This document shows positions 47,801 through 59,710 of a stretch of 64,000 bases of DNA, piece after piece; position 1 is the stretch's first letter; every line of letters begins with the position of its first letter. The notes beneath the pieces were generated by a model. The model was given only the letters and a program-made list of their open reading frames with translations. It made no database searches and was not told the DNA's origin. The position numbers were made by a program, and so were the translations under genes. The DNA is from Mikania micrantha (Eukaryota > Streptophyta > Magnoliopsida > Asterales > Asteraceae), in NCBI GenBank assembly GCA_009363875.1, contig CM018688.1, forward strand, positions 63,093,001-63,157,000. The letters run 5' to 3'.

Positions 47801-49548
47801 TTACGCGCCTTTATGCAAGAGATGATTTTGACACTTCGTTTTGCTTGATCCCCTTTTACTTCCAATACACGATCACTCGGCAATGGAATTTGAAGCAGTT
47901 TCTCATAACAGATAACTTCTACTGGGTTAGAGGAAAGCCAATCCATTCCAACAATGATGTCGAAACTACCCAACTCCATCGGTATCAAATCGATGGCAAA
48001 TGTATGACCATTAAGTGTCAATGGGCAATTTCTATAAACTGTGCTAACTGTAATCTGTTTCCCGTTAGCTACTTCTATAATGTAAGGGAAGTCTAACTGT
48101 TCCTCTATGAAATCTAGTTGGCATGCAAAATCGGTAGAGATAAAACTCTGATCCGCACCGGTATCAAATAGAACAGATGCATAAAAGTCATGTAAGAGAA
48201 ACGTACCAGTGACCACATTTGGGTCCTGGCGTGCAGCTGGTGCTCCGATAGCAAAGGCTCGTCCACGGGGTGCTTGAACTGCTGGTTGAGCCTTCTTTGG
48301 CCAGTTCTTCGCAAAGTGGCCTTGTTCGCCACAGTTATAGCATCCACCATTGTTTCGATTAGCTGGTGGAGGGAGAGCTAGAGCAGCATTGTTGACTGCT
48401 TGATTAGCAGTCATCCTGCAGTACTGGACCCAATGGCCCTTCCGTCCACATCCCGTGCAATGTTTGCAGGGAGTGTCAGCAGTGTGGTGATACTGACACT
48501 TGGCACACAGAGGATATGTGCCAGTGTAGGGTTTGCGGTTGGGTTTTTGTGGTGTTGCTGCAATTTGTTGCAGAGGTGTGGCCACTGCGTAGTTCTTGAT
48601 GGTCTTCTGTTTCTTCCTCTGATGATGGGAGGGTTTCTTTGAAGATTCAGCTTTGTTCTTACTGGGTTCAGCCTCCTTCTTTAGAACTCCAGATGCTACC
48701 ATGAGGTCAGTGAGTTTCCCAGACAGTCTCACTGCAGATTCAATAGTAGTAGGGTTGGCTGAAACAACCATGCCCTGAATGCAGGCGGGAAGTCCACCCA
48801 CATAACGGTCTATCCTTTTCTCCAGAGTTGGTACCATATCAGGTACCAAAGCAACTAACTCGTGGTAACGAGTAGTGTACCCCATGTGATCAGCCCCCTT
48901 CATCACATGGTTGGATAGTTCAACCTCCAACTTCTGCAGCTCATTCTTGGGACAAAATTCTGTTCGCAGCAGTGCTTTGAAGTCTTCCCATGACATTGCC
49001 ATAGCTTCCTCTCTTCCTTGGGCGTTGATCTGACCATTCCACCAGGTCAGAGCCCGTTTGTTGAATGTTCCCGCTGAGTAACGGACCTTGTGGTGTTCGG
49101 GGCAGCTGCAAAGATCCAATGTTGCCTCAATCTTCTCAATCCATTGGATTAATCCAACGGCGCCTTCAGACCCACTAAAACTGGGTGGTTTACATCCTAC
49201 AAAGGACTTGTAGGAGTAATGAGATGAATCTCCAGTATTTCCACTGGCTTCTCCTGATGTGTTACCAGTGTTGAGGATTTCATTACGAAGACGAAGGAAC
49301 ATCTCCGGTATTGCTTCTTTCATCTGATTTGTCATCTGGCTACTCAGTAACGTCACCAGAGCGATAGTAGCAGGATCCATGGTCGGTGCTGTGCCCGAAC
49401 CAGATGCTTGAGTAATCAATGGAGGAGGGGGAGGAGGTGGTGGTGGTGAATCATTTGGTGACGGTGTCGAGGAGTGTGGAGCCAAGTCTTGTGGCGGTAG
49501 ATGTATCAAAGGAGGCTGTCTTCTCGGCGGCATTCTGATCATAACCAA
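44875..49548 (-). pseudogene. gag-pol: Gag-Pol of Tek-C with a single in-frame stop in RT
   Basis: Two frames in register: 49548-47365 (727 codons: proline-rich start, gag, zinc knuckles, protease with DTG in [10 protein letters not shown], first part of RT) and 47346-44875 (823 codons: rest of RT with FIDDILIY, RNase H with VVYCDASH, integrase with SDRDSRF and DGQSERT, GPF domain, chromodomain with IVKVRW and FTWERED). They are separated by a TAA at 47365-47367 inside the RT palm, so no full polyprotein is made. The second knuckle reads [17 protein letters not shown]: its last zinc ligand is Trp, not Cys. The chromodomain is complete, unlike in Tek-A. Start MVMIRMPP is shared with Tek-D. Confidence 0.93.
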
Positions 49549-49694
49549 TAAAGTTATCGGTTAGTGCAATGATCGAATACAGAAGACAATATGCAAATAA
49601 GTCTTAAGTCCTATTCTCTCTACATGCAGGGTCCCTAGGTTATAGTCTAGGCCAAACCATTTAAATAAGTGACCTATATTTCTCTATAACCATG

Positions 49695-49706
49695 GCTCTG
49701 ATACCA
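49695..49706 (-). other. Primer binding site of Tek-C
   Basis: Sense TGGTATCAGAGC, a perfect initiator-Met-tRNA-type site three bases past the LTR end. A second identical copy at 40797-40808 belongs to the tandem stub. Confidence 0.92.
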
Positions 49707-49709
49707 ATC

Positions 49710-52700
49710 TTTCACACCCCGAGCCGGCGGGGTAGGATCGGGTTTCCCCGACGGGCGGAAGGTTCCCGGGGCGCGATATCGAGAGTGATAATCGAAGTGA
49801 TCAGATTGTTTACATTGCACATGATATAAATGAGAAATGCTAAATAAAATAGAATTACAAAGTTAAATTACATCAGTATTGTTGATAATTTAACAATGTA
49901 AATCTACTGTAAACATCATAAAATGACTATCTTGTATTTACACAAGATATACAAAATAAATTGTATAATGATGTCTTCAAAAGTATGCAGGTCCAAAATA
50001 CTAAGTCTTCTATCTGAAGTCCTAGTCCAAAAGAAATGACTTCTTAATTGACCTGTTCGTCACCTGAGAAATCATGCAAAAAAAATAAAAGTCAACACAT
50101 GGTTGGTGAGTTCATGTAGTTTAGAATTTGAAAATGTTTTGAAACTGATCTGAACATGATCTGAAAATGATTCGAAAACCTCCTTTGGTAAAGACCCTAA
50201 CCTCATTAACTCCACATGTATCATCCAGATCGGTATGCTTATGTATAGGGCATACCCCTGAGTCGAGGCTACAACCCCGCCCAGACGCCATCCCACCACA
50301 TACTAATCCGCATAGAACATTGTTGTTAATGATAATTAGGCATTTTTACCCTACCATTTACCCATGACTCTTCTGTTTGTCGTCCCTGTAATTACAATCA
50401 TTGGAAATCCATGTTGATTTCATAAGTCCATCACACAATATGATCAACCATAGTAATTATATAAACAGTTATAAATGCTTAACTAAATAAATTAATAAAC
50501 ATTTAATAAAATCTAAGTCCTAATGATTGGGGCCTGTGGTCATACTCGAGTAGACTAGTCTGTCAATCTAGGTAGTTAGTAGTTAGGAAAACCGTAAATA
50601 TCCTCAAACATACGACCTACAAGTCAAACGGTCTAGCTAGGACTTCTTGAAATGCAGGATTTTATGTTTCGTCTGTTTTTGGCGTATGTTATCTCTGATA
50701 TTTCCCAGGCTTTCCCTTGAAAATGATTTATTGATTCGTCTGATTCTGTTACAAGATGTACTTGATTCGTTGATCATAGATTACTAGATTCATTGATCAA
50801 TGGTACACTTGATTCGTTGTTCAACAAACACTTGATCTGTAGAACATTGAATATTGTCTTTGCAAAGATTGTTTCGTTTGATTCGTTTGAAATCCCACAC
50901 TTGTTTTGTCAAAATGTTTCGTATGATTCGTTGAACTCACCCACTTGATTTGTCAAAAATGTTCTATTTGATTTGTTGAAAACACCCACTTGATCCGTCA
51001 AAATGTTTCGTTTGATACCTTAAACTCACCCACTTGTTTTGTCTAAATGTCTAGTTTGATTTGTTGGACATGTTTTGATTTGTTGAAATGTTTAGTTTAA
51101 CTTGATTATTCACTTAATTTATAAGTAAATAAGTTTAGTAAACCTGCATAAAATCTTCCTAGACATGGTCTAGGATAACATCTATATTTGTAAAACATAT
51201 AAATTTAAAAGCATTTAAGTAAACAATTTAAATAAAACAGTTTACGCATGCTTCTCAGCCCCGCGTTTTAAAACAAAAATGTTAGAAAAGGGGCAATGAA
51301 CTCACCTGTGCTGCTATGTAAATGTTATAACACAAATGCGCGCTCTTGTTTGTAGCTTAGATTTCTTCAGTTCGTGAGTTATTTTATAAAAATTCGAATA
51401 TAATAAGTACGCATAGTAGTCGTCGTGCCTAAGACTTGATCTTTGTGTGTGTGCAACTAATGTCTTAGTACTAAGTGTAACTAAGGTCTAATTTATCCTA
51501 GTTACCATTTTTGATCCCCAATCCCATAGTTTAGTTACCTAGTTGTAATAACTTACCTTTACATTTTTAGAAATTTCGGCAGAGTTTCCTTTGTTTTTAG
51601 AGCAAATCCAGACAATTATATTGTCTATTTATAACAAAGTCCCAATTCAACCAATTCCATAAATATTTAAACCAAAACATTACAATTAATCCTTTATAAC
51701 AAAATTTAACTAAAGGAAAACTATGCCATTTATAATTCACATTTCAAATTAGACAATACTTTAGAAATTATTAAACCAACTTTTAAATAAATTCATAATG
51801 CTTTTATTTTATCAAAATATCATTACTTGAGTTTACGTATTCATTTAATACATGATGGGCTTAGTTAAGCCCCATTGGGCCCGCTTAGGCCCAATTGAAC
51901 TTCTTTGATTTCTACTTGATTTCTCAACTTGTTTTGTTGATTCCCATGAACTTGTAACTAATTCACCTTAATTGTTAGACTATCTTGTATGGCCAACATT
52001 TAGTGTTAGGTATGCATGCATTTATGTGAATTTCCCATGCACTTATATTCCCATGCACACACATGCATGCAACTTATATGATTAACTCCTCATGAATTTG
52101 TTAGTTTAGTGATCCACAATTCACTTCCTAGTTTATAACATGAGTTTCATTGATCCTAGATCCATACTAGCCTCATTAATCGACTCCTAGGTTCGACATA
52201 TGGTCCAAGGCAGCGAACCTATGCTATGTTGGCCTAGGGTTCGGCTCCAATGGAGTTAGACGAACCCATAGAGTTCGGTTCACCATGGTTCGTCCAGCTC
52301 ATAAGGTTCGTTCACTTTGGGTTCGTGGGTTACATGGCCAGGGTTTGGCTAGATATAAGGTTCGCCCATGGGTAGTTGCAACTACAGGTTCGTTGCAACC
52401 CTCCTACAGGGTTCGGTGCAGGCTTAAAGGTTCGTGAACTGCATCCTAGGGTTCGTTGAAATGCATTAGGGTTCGGTGACCAGTGGGGCAGGGTTCGTTG
52501 CAGGCCTTTGGACCAGGTGACAGGTTCGTGGCTCAGAACCACACAGGTTCGGTGCAGGGTTCGTGGATGGATGCAGGGTTCGTGCCAGAAAGGAGTGTTC
52601 GGCACAGGGTTCGCCTAACAAACCCTTGGTTTCAGCCGGTTGTTGTTTGGTTCGGCCAATGGGTCTCACGAACCTGAAACTTCCCATGGCTTCCATCCAC

Positions 52701-53740
52701 CTTCTTGAGACCTTAAACCTGTCACAACTCATCCCTAACAATACCTAAACGTGTGTAATCTTTGTATTTTAAGTGTTTAATGATGATTATAATGGCAAAA
52801 CCAATGAACTCGTGAAAACCCTCTATAACCCGAAAATAAAATGAATATTTACCTTAAAAGCAGTGGGTAATCTCGTGAAATTCTTGTACTCCCTTAATCC
52901 TTGTAGTGTGATGATCGTTTTAACACCAATCTTGCTTGAATCCGACTTGAATCGAGCTCCTAATCGTAGAGAGATGTTGAAATTTCTAGAGAGAGAGAGT
53001 GCTAGAGAGAGAGTGACGAGATTGAGAATGAGGAAGGAGGTTGGTGTAGGTTGTTGGGACATAAATGCTAGCATTAAAGGTTTAGCAACATACCCGGTCG
53101 TTCGGTCTCATTCGGTTTCGCGTAAAATGTCGGTTCGCGTAGTTTTCGCAACAAAACGACACGATTATAAAATTAGAAATCATTTAATTATACAAGGTTG
53201 TGATTCCTAATAAATTAACTAATATCTTCTATTTATTAAATTTAAAATATTAATTTACTGTTTGAATCGAAATGTACGGTTGTCGCGCGTATTCGTTCGA
53301 ATCGTCACCCGTACAAACACGACGATAACTATACTTTTCAATCTTGTTTTCTAATTATAGAATATCCTTCAGAACGTTAAACTTTCAGATATATTCGTAC
53401 AGATCGTCACCTATACGAATAACCCGTCAATTTAGCATTCACATAACGATATTCGTGTGTTTTGTTCCGTAAGGCCTCACATACGTTTATACATAATAAA
53501 TCCTAAACAAATAATCACATGATGGTTCCGTATTGCCGGATTATTATCTGACTCAAGAACCATTGTTATGAACTGTGTTTCTGCTAATTGTTTTTGAATT
53601 TGTTCCATGATAACCCAAAATGACAATGATAAATGATATGAATCTGAAACGTACTGAAATGTATATGATTCGTACCTGTTTTACTGTTCATGTACTGTAG
53701 AGATCACTGTTCCGGTAACGGTTCCGGCACTGATGTTACA
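49710..53740 (-). repeat. Tek-C LTR 2 (5' LTR, 4031 bp)
   Basis: Partner of 40812-44840 at about 99.2% identity by eye. In sense it starts at 53740, next to Tek-D LTR sequence, and ends gtgtgaaa at 49710. It carries the same intron, tandem array and motif zone as LTR 1, and U3 palindromes at about 53291-53325 and 53392-53420. Confidence 0.95.
50064..51305 (-). other. Predicted leader intron in Tek-C LTR 2
   Basis: Same donor (first base 51305) and acceptor (last base 50064) as in LTR 1; 1242 bp. As this is the 5' LTR, this is the copy that would lie in the leader of the Tek-C transcript. Confidence 0.6.
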
Positions 53741-54907
53741 TTATGTCCCTACCTAGATATCGAGGATGATATCTTACATACCGGACTAGTTAGTACTGAC
53801 AGTCACAGAGACTACTATGTCTCGCTCTAGATATCGAGTATGATATCTTACACGCCGGGATAATCCGTAAGGAATAGCTAACATAGGCAATAATGTCTCT
53901 TATTTTAATTGTTTGGGTATTCTACACGCCGGGCTAATCAGTAATGATTAGTTACAGAAACTATTAAGTTTCGTTCTAGATATCGAGTATGATATCTTAC
54001 ATGCCGGGCTAATCCGTAAGGAATAGCTAACAGAGACGATCACGTCTCTTACTTTATTTCATTGGGTTATTATACATGCCGGGCTAATCCGTAAGGAATA
54101 GCTAACAGAGATATTTATGTCTCTTCATTCAATTATTGGTTTATTTTACATGCCTGGCTATTCCGTAAGGAATGGCTAACAGAGATAATCACGTCTCTTT
54201 CTTTTCAATTATTTGGATAAACATACCGAGAAATCATGGGTGAAAGGAAATGGGTATCCATCGTTGTATTACAGGTAGTGTTGAGTGCAGTTGAGCATGT
54301 GGTGGGATGGCGTCTGGGCTTGACCCTTTCGTATGCCCTATATATAAGCATGCTTGACTGGATGAGACATTATCTGTAAATATAACCATGGAGAGGACAT
54401 TGTGTGAAACATGGGATTTAATTAACAATACAACTTGTGTGAAATGCTGTGAACATGATTGACAAGACTTCAATGGTTTTCAATTACTAAACTTATGAAC
54501 TCACCAACCTAGTGTTGACTTTGTTTAAATGCATGTTTTCTCAGGTGACGAACAGGTTTAGTCACCATGATTACAGGGACATAGCTAGTGGACTTTTAGA
54601 AGACCTAGCTACTTTTGTGATTGCATACTTTTGGCTAACAAGAACACGAATCATCTTTTGTATATCTTGTAGACTCAAGATATAGTCTCATTGATTCTTT
54701 TGATAGATTTACTTGGTTAAATTATGAACGATACGTTGTAATTTAATCTCGTAATTCTATATCATTGATGTGTTAGCATTTCTCATTTATTATCATGTGC
54801 TATGTAAACAATCTGATCAATTCGATTATCACTTAAGATATCGCGCCCCGGGAACCCTCCACCCGACGGGAAAACCCGATCCGTTCCCGCCGGCTCGGGG
54901 TGTGACA
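53741..54907 (+). repeat. 5' LTR of Tek-D, right piece
   Basis: Colinear with 60583-61750 of the 3' LTR at a few percent divergence, ending tgtgaca at 54907 before the primer site. It includes the downstream half of the tandem array and the acceptor gttttctcag/gtgacg at about 54545. Confidence 0.92.
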
Positions 54908-54910
54908 GAT

Positions 54911-54922
54911 TGGTATCATAAC
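54911..54922 (+). other. Primer binding site of Tek-D, two mismatches
   Basis: tggtatcataac follows the LTR end by 3 bases. It differs at two positions from the site in Tek-A and Tek-C. Confidence 0.75.
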
Positions 54923-55067
54923 CATGGTTATAGAGAAATATAGGTCATATTATTTAAACGGTTTGGCCTAGACTATAACCTAGGGACCCTCATGTAGTGA
55001 ACATACAACATAGGATTCTATTTGCATATGTCTTCTGCTTCTGATCACTGCACTAATCGATTTCTTT

Positions 55068-56380
55068 TTGGTTATGATCAGAATGCCGCCGAGAAGACAA
55101 CCGCCTGCTTTATTGCCACTACCACCACAGGACTCTGCACCTCACTCTTCCACACCGACACCACCTGATTCTCCTCCACATCTACCACCTCCACCTCCTC
55201 CTCCGCCACCACCTGTTTATCAGTTGTATCCTTCTACCGTGGCCCTGGCCACCCTTTTGACTAGCCAACTGAGGGATGTGATCCCGGAGATGATGAACAG
55301 GATCAACACTAATAATAGTAACAATGTCACCAACTCATCTGGAGAAGGCAGCAGGAACACCCGACAACAACAGGACTACTCCTACAAGAACTTTGTAGGA
55401 TGCAAGCCACCAGCATTCAGTGGCATTGAGGGAGCTGTCGGTTTGATCCAATGGATCGAAAAGATGGAAACAACTCTCGACATTAGCGGGTGTCCTGATC
55501 AACACCGCGTGAGGTATGCTGCGGGATCATTTGAGAAACAAGCACTAACCTGGTGGAATGCCCAGGTTCACACCAGAGGAAGAGATGAGGCATTGGCAAT
55601 GCCTTGGGAGGATTTCAAGACTTTGTTGAGGGGCGAGTTTTGCCCGAGAAATGAATTGAAGAAGGTGGAAACATAACTATTGAACCACGTAATGGTGGGA
55701 GCTGAACATCTGGCATTCACCACCAGATTTCATGAACTGGCAACATTCGCACCGGATATCGTGCCAACACTCGAGAAAAGGATTGAACGGTATGTCGGTG
55801 GACTACCGCCATGTATCCGAGGGCATGTGATGGCCGCACACCCAACCACACTAGATATGGCTGTCACGCTATCAGCTTCACTGACTGATGTAATGGTTGC
55901 CTCTGGTGCACTCAAGAGGGGATCTGGAACTACTGAGGATCCGGAACAACCCTCCACCAAGAAACGAAAGGTTGCTAAGAATTTTACAACGACCACCACT
56001 ACCAAACAAGCTGTGCTCATACAATCACCGCAGAACCACAGATCTGATTCTGGCACGGCTCCATTCTGCAATAAGTGCAACTATCATCACCAACCTGACA
56101 CAGGGTGCAGGTAATGCACTTATTGCGGGAAGATGGGGCATTGGTCCAAATTCTGCAAGGAGCGGGCAACACAAAATAGGGCAAACCAAGCAGTGGCACA
56201 AACCGCTGTACGCAACGATCGCATTTCCTGCTACACCTGCGGGGAGCCAGGACATTATGTGAAAGACTGTCCAAAAAGGGTGCTACCGAGAGGGCAAGCA
56301 CCGAGGGGATGAGCATTCAGGATAGGAACAGCTGCAGTTCGCCAGGACACTGACACCAACACTGGTACGCTTTTCATTCC
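55068..56380 (+). pseudogene. gag: Gag of Tek-D, broken by three in-frame stops
   Basis: The frame starts [10 protein letters not shown] as in Tek-C and runs through a proline-rich segment and the capsid-like domain (FVGCKPPAFSG, TWWNAQVHTRGRDEA). In-frame stops lie at 55674-55676, 56112-56114 and 56310-56312. Between them the frame stays gag-like, including zinc knuckles CTYCGKMGHWSKFC and CYTCGEPGHYVKDC with all ligands. Similarity ends at about 56380, just before protease is expected. The stops are substitutions, with no frameshift seen, so decay is modest. Confidence 0.88.
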
Positions 56381-57247
56381 AAATCTTTGCAGTGTATATT
56401 TTTATACTAGCATAGATTATCATTAACCTCATTAGAGTTAGTTTATAACTTACTCGCATTAGGGCAACTCTAGAATACCTTTACACTACTTTAGTAGTAG
56501 GAGTTAAACAATTATTAATGACATGAACACACTGTTCACCTACATCTAGTGAACAAACACATACCATGGAATTCAAGTAAAGGGACACGAGTAGTGTCAA
56601 CATCACCATCGGGACGGATGCTTTACCTTTTATAAGTGTGAAGTCATTTGATCCAATAGAATTTTCTTCATGTGATGCCAGTAAACAACAGAAATGTGTT
56701 CATAAATCTCATTACTGGGGTACGAACACTCACGATTAGATTCATCAATGTTGTTCTACCGGACAATATATGGATCCATTTCAACAAGGGGAGGAATGAG
56801 AGATTCCTTCTGACAAGAAATAACAAGTGAGCATAAGAATCATAGCAAACATTAAGGATCATGCAATTGTTATAACAACTCGAGATACCACTATGGGAGT
56901 GTATACAAATAGCTATGGAATATGATGCCAAGCTACCTTACACTTCCAACAGACTTGATGTTCTTGAATTGACAGGAACAATGAAATCGAGTCTACTCAT
57001 TTCATAACTATACACAAAAGCCTAGGCTCCCTAAGGAGGACTAGGTCACATACAAACAATGTTCTTACAAGAAACATAAACATTTCGGATAGTACGGTCG
57101 AGAGACTGGAAACGAATCCGTATCACATCGAACAGACTTGGGGAAACTTTAAATACAACTTCGCATAAACATGAGAACATGAGAAACACATAATATCAAA
57201 GCATCTCCACCTATGTAAAGAAAAAGAAGTACCCGACAACGACGCTT
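56381..57247 (+). other. Non-coding filler between gag and polypurine tract of Tek-D
   Basis: About 870 bp without protease, RT, RNase H, integrase or chromodomain traces. In Tek-C about 3.3 kb of pol occupies this place. The A-rich composition resembles the region before the F polypurine tract. I cannot tell whether it is deleted pol debris or acquired sequence. Confidence 0.55.
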
Positions 57248-57283
57248 AAATTTCGGGACGAAATTTCTTTAACAAGGGGTGAC
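57248..57283 (+). promoter_or_regulatory. Pre-PPT palindrome and polypurine tract of Tek-D
   Basis: Palindrome aaatttcg/gga/cgaaattt at 57248-57266, then aacaaggggtgac at 57271-57283 next to the LTR. It is kept intact although pol is gone, which points to a cis role. Confidence 0.85.
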
Positions 57284-58419
57284 TGTGACAACCAGTACCA
57301 GACCGTCCGGCAAGTCCGTACGGTGTGTGTACTTTCACCATCTACTGTGTGTAAATACAGTGCGTAAGCAGTTGTGTGACAACAGAACTCAGAAAACAAA
57401 CCACAGTTGTATGTGTTTAAGTGAAAACTTAAATACAGTAAATACAACAGCTCAAGAGAAACGACAGTGTACAAGTAAACAACAAAAACACATCGGTTGC
57501 GATCTGATATCCATAGATGATAGGAATCAGATGACCGACGAATCAGTACGAAAACAAAGTGAAACCAGGATGTCTAGTTGAGTCCGACAGTGAGGAAATA
57601 CAATTTAAAACAATAACTCAGTGTCGTATACGAATAATAAACTGACAGCGTGTTCGCGTGGGTGACGATTCACACAAACAAATCTGTGAGTTTAACGTTC
57701 TGAACGACAACTGATAAGTAGAAAACCAAATCAGAAAGTGAAACATACGATCGTGTTCGTACAGCTAGCGCTCTGTACGAAAACGCGCGTAAGTGACGTT
57801 TTCTGACGAAACGAAAGACGATACGAACGAAAATAATTTAATAAAATAAAATAAATAACATTTTTACAATTTTGAAACTCATCAATTAATTAAAAATAAT
57901 CTTCTTTTATTTATTACTATTAAATACGCGTAAAGTTCCGGATACGCGACGAAATCACGAACCGAGCAACCGAAACGAACTCGAACACATACGGGGTATA
58001 AAAACCCATATACAAGCAATTACTCCTCATAATTTCAACTACCTACTCACTCTCTCTCTACAAATACGGTGTCTCTCTCTCTCTAGAATACCATCACACA
58101 TTCAAGCTTAAAATCATCATATCTTGCTCGCTTGTGGACGGATTTGAGTGTTCTTGGTGTCCATGCGTAACTCTCGAAGCCCTCTACGTGAAACTACAAC
58201 AGATCGGAAGAGTTGTCCACGAAATTTCGAGGTATGGAAGCTTGAATGTGTCGAAAAATAGGGTTTTCATGTCTTGTTGCTCAACCCACACACCTAACCG
58301 GTTATATCCACCAACTTAGGACCCGACACCTGCGAACACACATTTGTACGGGTTACATCGTGGGTCTAGCTTCCAACAGCCGTGAGTGGGTGAGGATGGG
58401 GATGATGCACAGCTTTCGT

Positions 58420-58990
58420 AGTTACAGGAACGAACCTGTGCACCTCAGAATCATGGCTGTGAACCATTACAACCAGCCGAACCCTTTTTCAGGCGGCGAA
58501 CCCTCTAGTGACTCACGAACCCACATGTCTCCCGAACCATCCATGTATGAACCGAACCTTACTGGTGGCAAATCACGAACAAACCTATGGGCTGGCAAAC
58601 CCTCGCCAAACCATTCTGACATCCCCGAACCCTACTGCATGGCCGGCGAACCCTGAGGAGCACCAACTCAGCCGAACTAGTTCGTGGGTGGCGAACCCAT
58701 AGGTGCCGAAACCTGGTTATGACTTGACCGAACCTGTTGCAAGCTACGAACCTTCTTGGCCAACCTTAACCGAACCTAGTGATCCCATGTGCAACGAACC
58801 CTGTGGAACTCATCTAGCCGAACCAATTCGAGTGCCAAACCTATTCCCATGAGCGAACCCTAGATAGGGCACACACGAACCTTTCAACACCTTCAACCCA
58901 ACCCTCGACGAACCTGTTGATAGTGGCAAACCCACATGTCAACCGAACCCTCAGTCGAATCTCCTAGTAGGTTCGCTGGATTGGGTTATA
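58420..58990 (+). repeat. CGAACC-motif array in the Tek-D 3' LTR
   Basis: About 20 cgaacc words in sense orientation with irregular 10-40-base spacers, followed by ggccca words up to about 59180. Order and position match the arrays of Tek-A. Confidence 0.85.
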
Positions 58991-59710
58991 ATAACCGGCC
59001 AAGCACTGCAACTTATTCGACCCACACAGAACCTAGTCGGCCCAACCAGAAAATAATTAACTAGCCTATAAATTTTGTGATTCAGTCCAATAACATACAT
59101 CTATAGGCCATACCCAATTCAACTAGGCCCATCAACAAATACTTGGTTCATGGGCTAATAATTCGGCCCACCACATTGATAATGTGAACAAATTTTTGAA
59201 ATTGAAAATAAGAATTCTACATGGGAATTTGATTAACACTTATGGTTTTACAACAAAGATGACAAAAAGGGGTCTAATAAGTTGATAAAACAAGGAAACC
59301 TAGTAGGCTACCCTCATATGTTATATGTATGGGGCATTTGGGAAAGAAAACCATGTGCAAACTCTTTTAAGAGCTTAAAACCTAAGTTTAATACTTAGTG
59401 TCTTTTTGATTGTGACATTTAAAACCTCGAACATAAAATAACCTAACAAGTATATTAGTTTTGACTAATTAGACTCATTACCATTAAAAATCTACAACAA
59501 TCAAAAGCGGGCCGAAATGAAGATCGGGACCGAGACTCATGGGTGACCTTTAAGTTAAGGTTAACATACACATACAAATGAAACAGTTACAATCAATACT
59601 CATAGGTTACATACTATGTGAAATCAATACAGGAACGTGAACACTATCACAAGAACAAACAAGAGCGTGTGCATTCTTCTTTTAAGCTAAGTCAACCCTA
59701 CAACAACAAG

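Larger units (their letters stand above)
40598..53740 (-). mobile_element. Tek-C: gypsy chromovirus in LTR-internal-LTR-partial internal arrangement
   Basis: Sense order from the right: 5' LTR (53740-49710), primer site, gag-pol (49548-44875), polypurine tract, LTR (44840-40812), then a second primer site (40808-40797) and about 200 bp of leader/gag start (to about 40604). The extra internal stub shows this is part of a tandem array sharing a central LTR, produced by LTR-LTR recombination. It lies within the Tek-D 5' LTR. The left boundary coincides with loss of 2185 bp of that LTR, so a deletion removed the rest of the tandem plus host LTR. Confidence 0.9.
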
